Of a stretch of 64,000 nt of DNA, positions 9,234-17,702 are shown piece after piece (the first letter of the stretch is position 1; every line of letters starts with the position of its first letter). The notes beneath the pieces are model-generated. The model was not told the DNA's origin. It ran no database searches and saw nothing but the letters and a program-made list of their open reading frames with translations. Source of the DNA: Roseovarius arcticus. GTDB taxonomy: Bacteria; Pseudomonadota; Alphaproteobacteria; Rhodobacterales; Rhodobacteraceae. Where the stretch lies: NCBI RefSeq assembly GCF_006125015.1, contig NZ_SZZN01000001.1, forward strand, positions 2,852,001 to 2,916,000. The letters run 5' to 3'. The position numbers and the translations under genes were made by a program.

Positions 9234-10199
9234 ATGACCGACACCGCTGATTTCAACGACCGCATGTTGTCGCTCGGGCTGGCCCGCGTGTCCGAGGCCG
9301 CGGCCCTCGCCTGCGCCGATCTGATCGGGCGCGGTGATGAAAAGGCCGCCGACCAGATGGCCGTCAACGCGATGCGCGAACAGCTGAACAAGCTGGCCAT
9401 CAAAGGCGTGGTCGTTATCGGCGAGGGCGAGCGTGACGAGGCGCCGATGCTGTTCATTGGCGAAGAGGTCGGCACAGGCGACGGCCCCGGCGTCGATATC
9501 GCGCTGGACCCGCTAGAGGGCACCACCCTCACCGCCAAGGCAATGCCGAACGCGCTGACCGTGATTTCCATGGCTCAGCGCGGCAGCCTACTGCACGCGC
9601 CTGACGTCTACATGGACAAGCTGGCGATCGGTCCGGGCTACGCGAAGGACGTGGTCTCGCTGGACATGACCCCGCGCGAGCGGGTCGAGGCGTTGGCCCG
9701 TGCCAAGGGTTGCAAGCCGTCCGAAGTGACCGTCTGCATCCTTGAGCGGCCTCGCCATCAGGAAATGATCGACGAAGTGCGCGCCACGGGCGCCGCAGTC
9801 TATCTGATCCCCGACGGTGACGTTGCAGGGGTAATTCACTGCGCCGAGGCCGAGATGACGGGCATCGACATGTATATGGGCTCTGGCGGCGCGCCCGAGG
9901 GCGTTCTGGCCGCATCGGCGCTGAAATGCATGGGTGGCCAGATCTGGGGCAGGCTCCTCTTTCGCAACGATGACGAGCGTGGCCGCGCGGCCAAAGCCGG
10001 CATTACCGATCTGAACCGGGTCTATGCCCGCGACGATATGGTCACCGGCGACGTGATCTTTGCCGCGACCGGCGTCACGGACGGCTCGCTGGTGCGCGGC
10101 GTCAAGCGGCGCCCTGGCTATGTCGAGACAGAGACGGTGCTTATGCGCTCCAAAACCGGATCGGTCCGGCGCATGACGTATCGCAATCCGGTGAAATAA
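9234..10199 (+). CDS. glpX: Class II fructose-1,6-bisphosphatase
   Basis: Hydrolyses fructose-1,6-bisphosphate in gluconeogenesis. The 321-residue protein matches GlpX: metal-binding IGEGERDEAPM near residue 62, DPLEGTTLTA near 90, and ILERPRHQEMI and GSGGAPEG further on. ATG at 9234 has AAAGGACC upstream and gives the usual family length, whereas the longer frame from 9168 adds non-conserved residues. The hom-glpX pairing occurs in other alphaproteobacteria as far as I recall. A perfect inverted repeat just after the stop may terminate the transcript. Confidence 0.95.
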   Translation: MTDTADFNDRMLSLGLARVSEAAALACADLIGRGDEKAADQMAVNAMREQLNKLAIKGVVVIGEGERDEAPMLFIGEEVGTGDGPGVDIALDPLEGTTLTAKAMPNALTVISMAQRGSLLHAPDVYMDKLAIGPGYAKDVVSLDMTPRERVEALARAKGCKPSEVTVCILERPRHQEMIDEVRATGAAVYLIPDGDVAGVIHCAEAEMTGIDMYMGSGGAPEGVLAASALKCMGGQIWGRLLFRNDDERGRAAKAGITDLNRVYARDDMVTGDVIFAATGVTDGSLVRGVKRRPGYVETETVLMRSKTGSVRRMTYRNPVK

Positions 10200-10206
10200 A
10201 GCCTCC

Positions 10207-10232
10207 GCTTCGCCCTCACCCAAGGGCGAAGC
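10207..10232 (+). terminator. Hairpin downstream of glpX
   Basis: GCTTCGCCCT (10207-10216) and AGGGCGAAGC (10223-10232) form a perfect 10-bp stem with a six-base loop eight bases after the stop codon. There is no U-run, so it may be a weak terminator or an RNA-stabilising 3' end. Confidence 0.55.
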
Positions 10233-10343
10233 CCGCCGGCCGGATGGTCCATCGGAAAAACTCAAGCCTTGGTTCGACAAAACGTATTTCGCCCCGGCGC
10301 GCGCTTCACCTAAGGTCTGCCTGATCAAGCGAAAGGGCATGAC

Positions 10344-11618
10344 ATGGCAACGGAACAGGTGGACACAGTCGTCGTCGGCGGTGGCCAGGCAGGCATCGCG
10401 ATGAGCGAGCATCTGAGCAACCTTGGCATTGACCATGTCGTGCTGGAACGTGCCCGCATCGCCGAGCGCTGGCGCTCGGAGCGGTGGGATTCTCTGGTTG
10501 CGAATGGCCCGGCGTGGCACGACCGCTTTCCTGGTCTGAAATTTGACGATACCGATCCAAACGCCTTCGCCCCCAAGGAGCGGGTGGCAGATTATTTCGT
10601 GGAATACGCAGACAAGATCGGCGCGCCCGTCCGCACCGGCGTTGAGGTGAAACGCGTCACCGCGCGTCAAGGCATGCCCGGTTTTTTGGTGGAGACGTCT
10701 CAAGGCGATATCATCGCGCAAAATGTCGTCGCGGCCACTGGCCCATTTCAGAAGCCCGTCATGCCAAATGTCGTGCCCGACGACGCGCCGGTGATGCAGA
10801 TCCACTCCAACAAGTACCGCAACCCGGCCCAGATGCCCGAAGGGGCCGTTCTGGTCGTGGGCGCGGGCGCGTCCGGTGCCCAGATCGCCGCCGAGATTAT
10901 GCGCGCGGGACGCCGTGTATATCTGTCCGCCGGCCCTCATGACCGCCCTCCGCGCAGCTATCGTGGGCGCGATTTCTGCTGGTGGCTGGGCGTCCTGGGC
11001 AAATGGGACATCGCCGCACCGACCCCTGGCACCGAACATGTCGCCATCGCAGTCAGCGGCGCCAACGGGGGCGAGACGGTCGATTTTCGCCGCATGGCCG
11101 CCGAGGGGCTGACGCTGGTCGGGCGCACCGAAGAGTATGAGAACGGCAAGCTGCATTTCGCCCCCGGCCTCGCCGAGGCGATCCGGCATGGCGACGCTAA
11201 TTTTCTGTCCGTTCTGGACGAGGCCGACGCCTATGCCGAGCGGAACGGCCTGAACCTGCCGGACGAGCCGGAGGCACGCCGATTTGCCCCGGACCCAGAC
11301 AGCATCAACGCACCGATCCGCAGTCTGAATCTGGCAGAGGCCGACATCACCTCGATAATTTGGGCCACGGGATACGCGCTGGATTACAGCTGGCTGCAGG
11401 TAAATGCCTTCGACGCGGCGGGCAAGCCCGCGCACCAGCGCGGCGTGTCGACAGAGCCGGGCGTATATTTCCTCGGGCTGCCTTGGCTGTCTCGGCGCGG
11501 ATCGTCCTTTATCTGGGGCGTGTGGCACGACGCCAAACATGTCGCCGACTCGATCAACACGCAGCGAAATTATCGCGCCTACGATGTCGACGCTCAAGCG
11601 TACGCTGCCGCCGAATAG
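10344..11618 (+). CDS. FAD/NAD(P)-dependent monooxygenase (FMO/CzcO-like)
   Basis: A 424-residue flavoprotein with two dinucleotide-binding motifs: FAD-binding VVVGGGQAGIAMSEHL at about residues 9-24 and NADPH-binding VLVVGAGASGAQIAAEI near 171. It also has the ATGY box (WATGYALDYSWLQ) near 340, as in flavin monooxygenases of the YUCCA/FMO group. Some relatives are annotated as CzcO, but there is no metal transporter nearby. The substrate is unknown; oxidation of an amine, sulfide or ketone is possible. ATG at 10344 is preceded by a weak GGGCATGAC leader. It is flanked by glpX and recJ without tight coupling. Confidence 0.85.
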   Translation: MATEQVDTVVVGGGQAGIAMSEHLSNLGIDHVVLERARIAERWRSERWDSLVANGPAWHDRFPGLKFDDTDPNAFAPKERVADYFVEYADKIGAPVRTGVEVKRVTARQGMPGFLVETSQGDIIAQNVVAATGPFQKPVMPNVVPDDAPVMQIHSNKYRNPAQMPEGAVLVVGAGASGAQIAAEIMRAGRRVYLSAGPHDRPPRSYRGRDFCWWLGVLGKWDIAAPTPGTEHVAIAVSGANGGETVDFRRMAAEGLTLVGRTEEYENGKLHFAPGLAEAIRHGDANFLSVLDEADAYAERNGLNLPDEPEARRFAPDPDSINAPIRSLNLAEADITSIIWATGYALDYSWLQVNAFDAAGKPAHQRGVSTEPGVYFLGLPWLSRRGSSFIWGVWHDAKHVADSINTQRNYRAYDVDAQAYAAAE

Positions 11619-11713
11619 ACGCCGACTGCGGCGCAATTCTTCGGGACATTTCCCTGCGTCTTGGATAAGGCGCAGGACATGAGTATTTCAATAGAACTGA
11701 AAGACGCGCAAAC

Positions 11714-13456
11714 GTGACGGCCTTTCTAGACGTTGAGGTGTCGCTGACCGGGCGGCGCTGGAGTGGCCCCACACAGTTGCTGGACCGCGCTGCCGAGGCG
11801 ATGGCGCAGGCTGCCGGGCTACCCCTGCCCGTCTCGATGGCGCTGGCCCGTCGCGGCGTCGCGCCTGAGGATGCGGCGGCCTATCTGGCGCCGCAGTTGC
11901 GCGACCTGCTCCCCGATCCCCGCTCGCTACTGGATATGGAAAAAGCAGCCGCCCGCTTTCTCGAAGCGGTCAATGCACGCCAGCGTATCGCGATCTTTGC
12001 CGACTACGATGTGGATGGCGGCACCAGCGCCGCTCTGCTGATCGACTGGCTGCGCCAGATGGGGCGCGAAGCGACGCTTTATGTACCCGACCGCATTGAT
12101 GAGGGGTACGGCCCAAATGACGAGGCTATGTCTGCGCTGGCTGGCGATCACGATCTGATTGTTTGCGTAGACTGCGGCACGCTAAGCCATGGGCCAGTCG
12201 CCGCTGCCAAGGGCGCCGACGTCGTCATCCTCGACCATCACCTAGGGGGCGAAACGCTGCCCGAAGCGCTAGCCGTGGTAAACCCCAACCGGCAGGACGA
12301 AAGCGGCGATCTGGCACACTTGTGCGCTGCCGCTGTTGTGTTCCTGATGCTGGTCGAGGCGGGTCGCCAATTGCGCGAGGCGGGCCGCAAAGGTCCGGAT
12401 CTAATGGCGATGCTGGATCTGGTCGCGCTGGCGACCGTCGCTGACGTGGCGCCTCTGATCGGGGTTAATCGGGCCTTCGTGCGGCAGGGCCTGCGCGTCA
12501 TGGCCCGGCGCGAACGGCCCGGTCTGGTGGCGCTGGCCGATGTCGGGAGGATGGACAGCGCGCCAGCCGCCTATCACCTCGGCTTTATCATGGGGCCGCG
12601 CGTCAACGCGGGCGGGCGCGTGGGGCGCGCTGATCTGGGTGCGCGTCTGCTGGCCTGTAGCGTGCCGCACGAGGCGCAAGCGATGGCCGAGCGTCTCGAC
12701 CAGCTAAACGCCGAGCGCCGCGAAATTGAGGCAGGCGTGCAGGCCGCCGCCATGGCGCAGGCAGAGGCGCGCGGGCTGGACGAACCGCTTGTCTGGGCCG
12801 CCAGCGAGGGCTGGCATCCCGGCGTGGTCGGCATCGTCGCCAGCCGCCTCAAGGAGGCGGCCAACCGCCCCGCCATCGTCATCGGCTTTGACGGCGATAT
12901 CGGCAAGGGGTCAGGCCGCTCGATCAGCGGCGTCGATCTGGGCGCCGCAATACAGCGCCTTACCGCGGAGGGCCTGCTGATAAAAGGCGGCGGGCACAAA
13001 ATGGCCGCCGGGCTGACCGTGGCACGAGATCAGTTAGAGCCTGCCATGAACCGCCTCGCTGAATTGCTAGCCAAGCAAGGCGCAGGCACAGGCGGCGTGG
13101 CAGATTTGACGCTGGACGGCCTGTTGATGCCCGGCGCAGCAACGCCTGAGTTAATCGCGCAGCTCGCTGCCGCTGGCCCCTTTGGTGCCGGATCGCCTGC
13201 GCCGCGTCACGTCTTTGCTCAGATGCAGATCACATTCGCCAAGCGCGTCGGCGAACGTCACCTCAAAATCCGCTTTGGCGACGGTACCGGACCGCAACTG
13301 GAGGCGATCGCTTTTGGCGCCTTCGACGGCCCGCTAGGCACCGCACTTGAGGATCATGGGGGCGCACGTTTTCATTTGGCTGGCCGGCTAGAGCTAAATG
13401 TCTGGCGCGGCCGCCAAACCGCACAGTTGCGCCTAGAGGACGCCGCCCGCGCCTGA
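11714..13456 (+). CDS. recJ: Single-stranded-DNA-specific exonuclease RecJ
   Basis: A 5'-3' exonuclease acting on single-stranded DNA in recombination and mismatch repair. The 580-residue protein carries DHH-phosphoesterase motifs in order: DYDVDGGTSAALL near residue 97, VDCGTLSHGP near 152, LDHHLGGE near 173, then the DHHA1 region with KGGGHKMAAGLT near 420 and a C-terminal OB-like domain. The reading frame starts at GTG 11714, with no in-frame ATG nearby that keeps the conserved N-terminus. The second motif reads DCGTLS where many relatives have DxGT/xxN; this looks like normal variation. Confidence 0.93.
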   Translation: MTAFLDVEVSLTGRRWSGPTQLLDRAAEAMAQAAGLPLPVSMALARRGVAPEDAAAYLAPQLRDLLPDPRSLLDMEKAAARFLEAVNARQRIAIFADYDVDGGTSAALLIDWLRQMGREATLYVPDRIDEGYGPNDEAMSALAGDHDLIVCVDCGTLSHGPVAAAKGADVVILDHHLGGETLPEALAVVNPNRQDESGDLAHLCAAAVVFLMLVEAGRQLREAGRKGPDLMAMLDLVALATVADVAPLIGVNRAFVRQGLRVMARRERPGLVALADVGRMDSAPAAYHLGFIMGPRVNAGGRVGRADLGARLLACSVPHEAQAMAERLDQLNAERREIEAGVQAAAMAQAEARGLDEPLVWAASEGWHPGVVGIVASRLKEAANRPAIVIGFDGDIGKGSGRSISGVDLGAAIQRLTAEGLLIKGGGHKMAAGLTVARDQLEPAMNRLAELLAKQGAGTGGVADLTLDGLLMPGAATPELIAQLAAAGPFGAGSPAPRHVFAQMQITFAKRVGERHLKIRFGDGTGPQLEAIAFGAFDGPLGTALEDHGGARFHLAGRLELNVWRGRQTAQLRLEDAARA

Positions 13457-13572
13457 TCTCCGGCCCAGGTTTAGGCGCGCCGGGCACATTTCGGTCCGCA
13501 GTCACGATAAGATGCATAAACCCCCTTGCGCAGGGGCGCGGTTTTCCCTACGAACCGCCTCACACAGCGCGT

Positions 13573-13647
13573 GGCCCGTTCGTCTATCGGTTAGGACGCC
13601 AGGTTTTCAACCTGGAAAGAGGGGTTCGATTCCCCTACGGGCTGCCA
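13573..13647 (+). tRNA. tRNA-Glu (anticodon TTC)
   Basis: The cloverleaf is readable. The acceptor GGCCCGT pairs with ACGGGCT (one G-U), the D-arm includes ATCGGTTAGGAC, and the anticodon stem CCAGG/CCTGG encloses TTTTCAA with TTC at 34-36. The T-arm is GGGGTTCGATTCCCC. CCA is encoded. It marks the left border of the accessory island. Confidence 0.97.
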
Positions 13648-14260
13648 CCTGCTGTCGAAATCATTGACTAATCTAGCGATTTCAAACATCTACCCCACAA
13701 CATACCCCACATAGAAAAAATGCTTGGGAAGCGCTCAGACCGCTTTCAACTTTTCTTCTCTGATATGCCCGCGCGTAAAATTCGCTAATCCGCCCCGTCC
13801 AGATCAGGACGCGATAGAGATTTCGTCCCCTCCTGTCAGGTCGAATTTTCGGAATTGTGGATGCGCGCAAAGTGTAGCCCAATCCCACTTCAGAAATGAA
13901 AGCGACCAAGTTTTGCTCGGCTCTTTGGCCATTGCTTTGCACGGCTCTAGCCTTGGATTCCTTATCGATACTGGCACTACATTCACAGCATAGAGGAAGC
14001 GACGGTGCTTGTGCGAGACGGCAACGGTTCCAGCAAACAGATTTTTTCAAGTACGACTGCGCTACCGCCCTCCCTGAGTGGCGCGGCTTTCTTACAGGCT
14101 AACGGATACCCAAGGTTGAACAACTGAGGCGAGTTCGCATTAGTCTGACAGCACCGCCCAATAGCGAAGTGGTGCCAACTTCAACGAATGCGTCGACGAA
14201 CAGGCCAGAGCCCTGATCTTCGACACCTGGAAGCTGTAATCGCTGGCTGTCGAAGCAAAC
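13648..14260. other. Gene-poor island segment downstream of tRNA-Glu
   Basis: I find no convincing gene. Two 9-bp direct repeats TACCCCACA (13691-13699 and 13703-13711) lie about 45 bp past the tRNA. A minus-strand opening of 122 codons (13682-14050) has no recognisable domain, an unusual Cys-rich composition and no good ribosome-binding site. The stretch may be the decayed end of an integrated element. Confidence 0.4.
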
Positions 14261-14740
14261 TCATTGATCTGGCGAAACAGCCGCAGTCGCTTTGAACAGG
14301 TCGTCGTCGGATATTTCAAGACGTGCGACTAGTAGGCTGCAAGTCAGGTTGTCGCTCAGGAGTTTTGTGACTGACCCACGCAGCCATCTTTCCAGCACTC
14401 CCAGTTTGTGATGCCCGACGACGACTAGATCAGCCATAGTTTCTTGCGCTACGACGGCGATCCACTCTGCGGGTCGACCCGTTTCCAGACGCGCCTCGGC
14501 ACTCAGGCCCATACGGGCCAGACGTTCCAAGCCTTCGTCGAGGATCTTCTGAATGTCGTCAGTCTTGTCTGGCGGGATGTAGACCGCACCTTCACCACCA
14601 TAGAAATGATCAGGCACGGGCTCCACGACAGCCAGGAGCACCAACCGAGCTCCACAAATCTGCGCTAGGCGCGCGCCTTCGCGCAGGGCAAGTCGTCCCT
14701 CAATGGTCCCATCATAAGCCAGCAGAATAGTGCGATACAT
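14261..14740 (-). CDS. Universal stress protein, UspA family
   Basis: A 159-residue single-domain UspA-like protein. It opens with MYRTILLAYDGTIEGRLAL, the beta-1 and nucleotide-binding aspartate, and ends with the ATP-binding signature GHHKLGVLERWLRGSVTKLL near residues 117-136, matching G-x2-G-x9-G(S/T). The ATG at 14740 follows GGAGGCCGTC, a good ribosome-binding site. The upstream 75 bp is AT-rich with an inverted repeat GGTTG-CT-CAACC (14792-14803), a candidate control site. USP proteins of this type respond to stress or oxygen limitation; the trigger here is not known. It is one of the few intact genes in the island. Confidence 0.88.
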   Translation of the reverse strand: MYRTILLAYDGTIEGRLALREGARLAQICGARLVLLAVVEPVPDHFYGGEGAVYIPPDKTDDIQKILDEGLERLARMGLSAEARLETGRPAEWIAVVAQETMADLVVVGHHKLGVLERWLRGSVTKLLSDNLTCSLLVARLEISDDDLFKATAAVSPDQ

Positions 14741-15274
14741 GACGGCCTCCGACTTGAAGCAGTGGCTGAGGAATATACCAATATTACATCACGGTTGCTC
14801 AACCAACAATTGTTAAATTGTTATTCTGAAAGCAGATTTTACTTTTCAAATGTCCAAGGTTGGACGGGTTGCCGGAACGTGGTGTTGTCATGACTTCGAG
14901 ACGAAGATCTATTCTATCGAGACTGTATTGATGGCTCCGGGATTTGCTAACATATCCAACATTATGAAACCGAAAACCGCCGCATTTCAGCGGCGGTTCT
15001 TCGAAGAATCTCATGGACGCTTGAGTAAAAGGGTATGCCTAGAATTGAAGCGACTCAGACTGTCTTCGATGAGAAGTCGTAACATAAAATGGCGTCATTT
15101 CCTACGAAAATCAATTATAGCCCAACGCAGTTGCTTCGGTGTTACCCGCCGCCTGCGCCATGCATCCAGCACACTTTCCAGCCCCTCCGTGCCGGGGCCT
15201 TGCACTTATTACCCGTTGTCTTTGCCTTTGCTGCGCATCTGAGGGCGCTGTGAGCCTTGTGCATGGGGTTGGCG
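14741..15274. other. Non-coding island segment with one hairpin
   Basis: Apart from the promoter region of the stress protein, the only structure I see is AACCGCCGC-ATTTCA-GCGGCGGTT at 14975-14998, a perfect 9-bp stem. Open frames here are short and show no family features. It may be the leftover end of a mobile element. Confidence 0.4.
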
Positions 15275-15463
15275 TTACTTTCTGTTGCCACCCCTCCCCC
15301 CTTGCGCCACAGCCCCGACAATGGCCTGCCCTCCCGAGTTCACCGTCACATGCTCCACCGTAACCTTCTGCTGGCCGAGTGAGCGGGTTAAAAGCGGGTT
15401 GGCAGTAAGCTGGACAAACTGGCAGACCAAGGTCTGCACTGCGGGACTAAGCAGACGTTAGAT
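15275..15463 (-). pseudogene. Remnant of a conserved mobile-element-associated hypothetical protein
   Basis: On the minus strand the frame ending at TAA (15275-15277) reads ...GQQKVTVEHVTVNSGG then QAIVGAVAQGG. This resembles the C-terminus of a small protein of unknown function that I recall from alphaproteobacterial plasmids and islands (typical tail QKVTVEHVxVxxGGQAIVGNV). The frame is closed upstream by a stop near 15464 and has no start codon with a ribosome-binding site, so only about 60 C-terminal residues remain. Identification rests on this motif alone. Confidence 0.45.
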
Positions 15464-15491
15464 TCAGGTGAATGTACCCCCGCCAAGGCAC

Positions 15492-16704
15492 GAGAAGATT
15501 GTGGAGTGCTGCTCTGCGTGGAATGCCCACACTGAAGTGGTCCACCTTTTGCGACAGAAATTCTCCCGGTTCAGGCACCACTGCAGGGTCAGCCTGCACA
15601 ATTGCAACATATGCAAGCGCGCCAATCAACAGTCCGTCGAACTTTGCTTCACTTCCAAGCCTTCTAAGCAGTTCGGATAGCCCTTTAAGTTTTAGTTGGA
15701 AGTATGCGCTGCAGAATCCGCGTTGGATGCTTTCGTTTTTGTCGAATTGCCGGACGTCCCGGGTGCAGAAGATTAGTGCAACCCTTGGCGCGCTCCTCGC
15801 ACACACTGATGAGAGCTTGGATATTTTGGTATCGGAGTGTCAGGCCGAAGACCTGCTTATTCAAAATGATTGTCTTTACATTTGGTCCACAAAATCAGGA
15901 TTTGATGCTGCCTGTGATGGAAATTCCATGAGAAAACGAAATGGTGTAGAGTTTGATTCGTTAAGTGCTGTCAATGGCCGGAACATTGAGCCTGCCATCC
16001 AGGGGGCAATCCACCAAGGCCTTAGATTTCGGGGCGCCCGCCATGTCCTTGACCCTCAAGAACTCGTAATGAGAATGCACTGGCGATACTTGGATCTAGG
16101 TGGTGATTGGAAACAGACACATATTCATGAAGTAAGCACAGATGATGATGGCGTCACGATTGAACTTGGAGATGGGACAGACGTTCGTGGTGGGCATTTT
16201 GCTTTGACGGCAGGGGCCTTTTCTACTCAAATTCGAGGAACAGGCGCTGAGAAGCTACCACTCGGTGTCGAGCGTGGGTACAATATCGTTTACCCTAAAC
16301 ATGGAGGGCTAATTTCACGGCCCGTTGGCTGGGCGGAGGCAGGGCTTTATGCGACTCCGATGGCGCAGGGTTTGCGATTTGCCGGAACTGTGGAAATAGC
16401 GGCGCTGGATGCGCCGTTTAACTACAAGAATACCTCTTTATTGCAACGAAAATCCGTCGAGATGTTCGGGTCTCTTGGCGCTCCTGAGAATCCATGGCTC
16501 GGCTATCGTCCAACATTTCCGGACTCATTGCCGGTAATTGGCCCTTCGCCAAGTTCTAATCGAGTGATATTCGCGTTCGGGCATCAGCATATCGGGTTGA
16601 CCCTCGGTGCCGTCGCTGGGCGAATTGTTACTGAGCTGGTGCAGGGCAAGCCAGCATGTATTGATATTTCGGGCTTCAGTCCGCTACGTTTCGGGAGGTT
16701 TTAG
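15492..16704 (+). pseudogene. Decayed FAD-dependent oxidoreductase of the DAO family (D-amino-acid dehydrogenase/glycine-oxidase type)
   Basis: From about 15550 to 16704 the frame gives a continuous DAO-family protein: DRNSPGSG, IATYASAPINSP, NPRWMLSFLSNCR, a substrate-domain core, and C-terminal GYRPTFPDSLPVIGPSPSS plus FGHQHIGLTLG. The N-terminal FAD-binding Rossmann motif (GxGxxG) is missing. Just upstream, a second frame reads EKIVE...HTEVVHLL, which resembles the expected beta strand leading into DRNSPG. The gene therefore appears to have suffered a frameshift near 15548 plus a deletion. Intact relatives oxidise D-amino acids, glycine or sarcosine; glycine oxidation would yield glyoxylate, the substrate of the neighbouring malate synthase. 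It is convergent with the IclR gene. Confidence 0.75.
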
Positions 16705-16811
16705 TGCCGGATTAACAAGGGTGCCGATCGCCTTTGCATTGCGCCAGTTTCGTGCGGAATGAGTAGAGCGGATCAAAAAAGCAAGCGGCAATTCAAGTCA
16801 TGAAAGGCATC

Positions 16812-16832
16812 CATTTAGATTTTACGCATTGT
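16812..16832. repeat. Copy 1 of a 21-bp repeat flanking the iclR gene
   Basis: The sequence CATTTAGATTTTACGCATTG plus T differs from the copy at 17613-17633 at only two positions. It covers the stop codon and last codons of the IclR gene. It could be a second operator or the footprint of an old duplication. Confidence 0.6.
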
Positions 16833-17615
16833 CGAATTATTTTTGCTTGGACTGCCAGTCAGGCAGGTTGTTAGGGCGTCTGCAACAATGCGAAGCTTGC
16901 TTCCTACGATCTCGACATGCTTCGAACTCATTCGCGCGGAGTGCGCCGATACGGAGATTGCGCAAATCGCATCGCCGGTTCGAGACCACACTACGGACGC
17001 CACGCAGCGTAACCCCGTTGCATGCTCCTCGTTGTCCACGGCGAAACCCTCATCTCGGATACGCATTATGTCGTCCATTAAAGTCTCAAGCTGGCGATGA
17101 GATCGGGGCGTCATAGGGTGAAAACCGGTGCGCTCTGTGAAATCAGCAATTTGCGCATCGTTCCACGTGGCGAGAATGGCCTTGCCCATGCCGGAACAAG
17201 AGGCCGGAACGCGTCCTCCAGCAGGCGAAATTGCGCGAACAATTTCCCGACTTTCCACCTGCAAAATCGTGACCAGCTCATCATTGTCTAACACCCCAAG
17301 GTTCACCGTCTCGCGAGTATCGTCCCGCAACTTTCGCAGGAAGGGTAAGGCCGGAGCGATGAAATTGTACTTCTGGATGTACGCTGAGCCAACTGAGTAG
17401 GCTTCGCGCCCGACATGCCAGAGGGACCGACCTACATCAAACTGTGCATAGCACTCTATTTCCAGCGTCGTCAGCAGACGATGCGTCGTCGAAACCGCGA
17501 GGCCGGCGTCTCTCGCCAGGTCGCTGACACGGTGGCCTTCGTCAGAACGTGCCAACAGCTTCATCAGCTTGATAGCGCGCTGAACAGATTGAACGTTTTT
17601 ACCAGTGGGTTTCAT
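16815..17615 (-). CDS. IclR-family transcriptional regulator
   Basis: A 266-residue regulator. It has an N-terminal winged helix (SVQRAIKLMKLLARSDEGH, then VSDLARDAGLAVSTTHRLL) and a C-terminal effector domain with the IclR signature region SCSGMGKAILA and a late CVASVVWSRTGD block. It lies divergent from malate synthase G with about 90 bp between starts, as expected for a local regulator of glyoxylate use. Start choice is uncertain: ATG 17615 has a weak GGAAAA upstream, and ATG 17630 adds MRKIQ. Effector could be glyoxylate or a related acid (inference). The 3' end of the gene carries a near copy of its own 5' boundary sequence. Confidence 0.88.
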   Translation of the reverse strand: MKPTGKNVQSVQRAIKLMKLLARSDEGHRVSDLARDAGLAVSTTHRLLTTLEIECYAQFDVGRSLWHVGREAYSVGSAYIQKYNFIAPALPFLRKLRDDTRETVNLGVLDNDELVTILQVESREIVRAISPAGGRVPASCSGMGKAILATWNDAQIADFTERTGFHPMTPRSHRQLETLMDDIMRIRDEGFAVDNEEHATGLRCVASVVWSRTGDAICAISVSAHSARMSSKHVEIVGSKLRIVADALTTCLTGSPSKNNSTMRKI

Positions 17616-17633
17616 TTGGATTTTCCGCATTGT
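17613..17633. promoter_or_regulatory. Copy 2 of the 21-bp repeat; candidate IclR operator
   Basis: CATTTGGATTTTCCGCATTG plus T lies at the start of the IclR gene in the divergent promoter region. It includes the left arm of an imperfect palindrome ATTTTC-N8-GAAAAT (17619-17638), the type of site IclR proteins bind. Binding is inferred from position and symmetry only. Confidence 0.5.
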
Positions 17634-17702
17634 GAAAAATATCTAACCGCTAGTTACTTTTTTCGCGTTCGGAGGTCTAGAGTTTCGAAAAAAGGCTCAA
17701 AG

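Noticed and set aside
9588..11636. A 682-codon open frame on the minus strand opposite glpX and the flavin monooxygenase gene
   Set aside because: It is the reverse complement shadow of two well-supported genes in a GC-rich genome; its protein shows no domain and has the His/Gly/Arg-rich composition typical of shadows.
13521..13545. CCCCCTTGCGCAGGGG followed by GCGCGGTTTT as a recJ terminator
   Set aside because: The stem is only four to five base pairs and lies just before tRNA-Glu; it may be part of the tRNA promoter leader.
13682..14050. A 122-codon minus-strand frame next to tRNA-Glu
   Set aside because: No ribosome-binding site, no domain and odd Cys-rich composition; treated as non-coding island DNA.
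14969..15005. Hairpin 14975-14998 as terminator of the stress protein gene
   Set aside because: The gene is transcribed away from it on the minus strand, and there is no adjacent T-run.
15447..15806. A 119-codon minus-strand frame across the decayed oxidase
   Set aside because: The plus strand encodes recognisable DAO-family sequence over the same bases, so this is a shadow.
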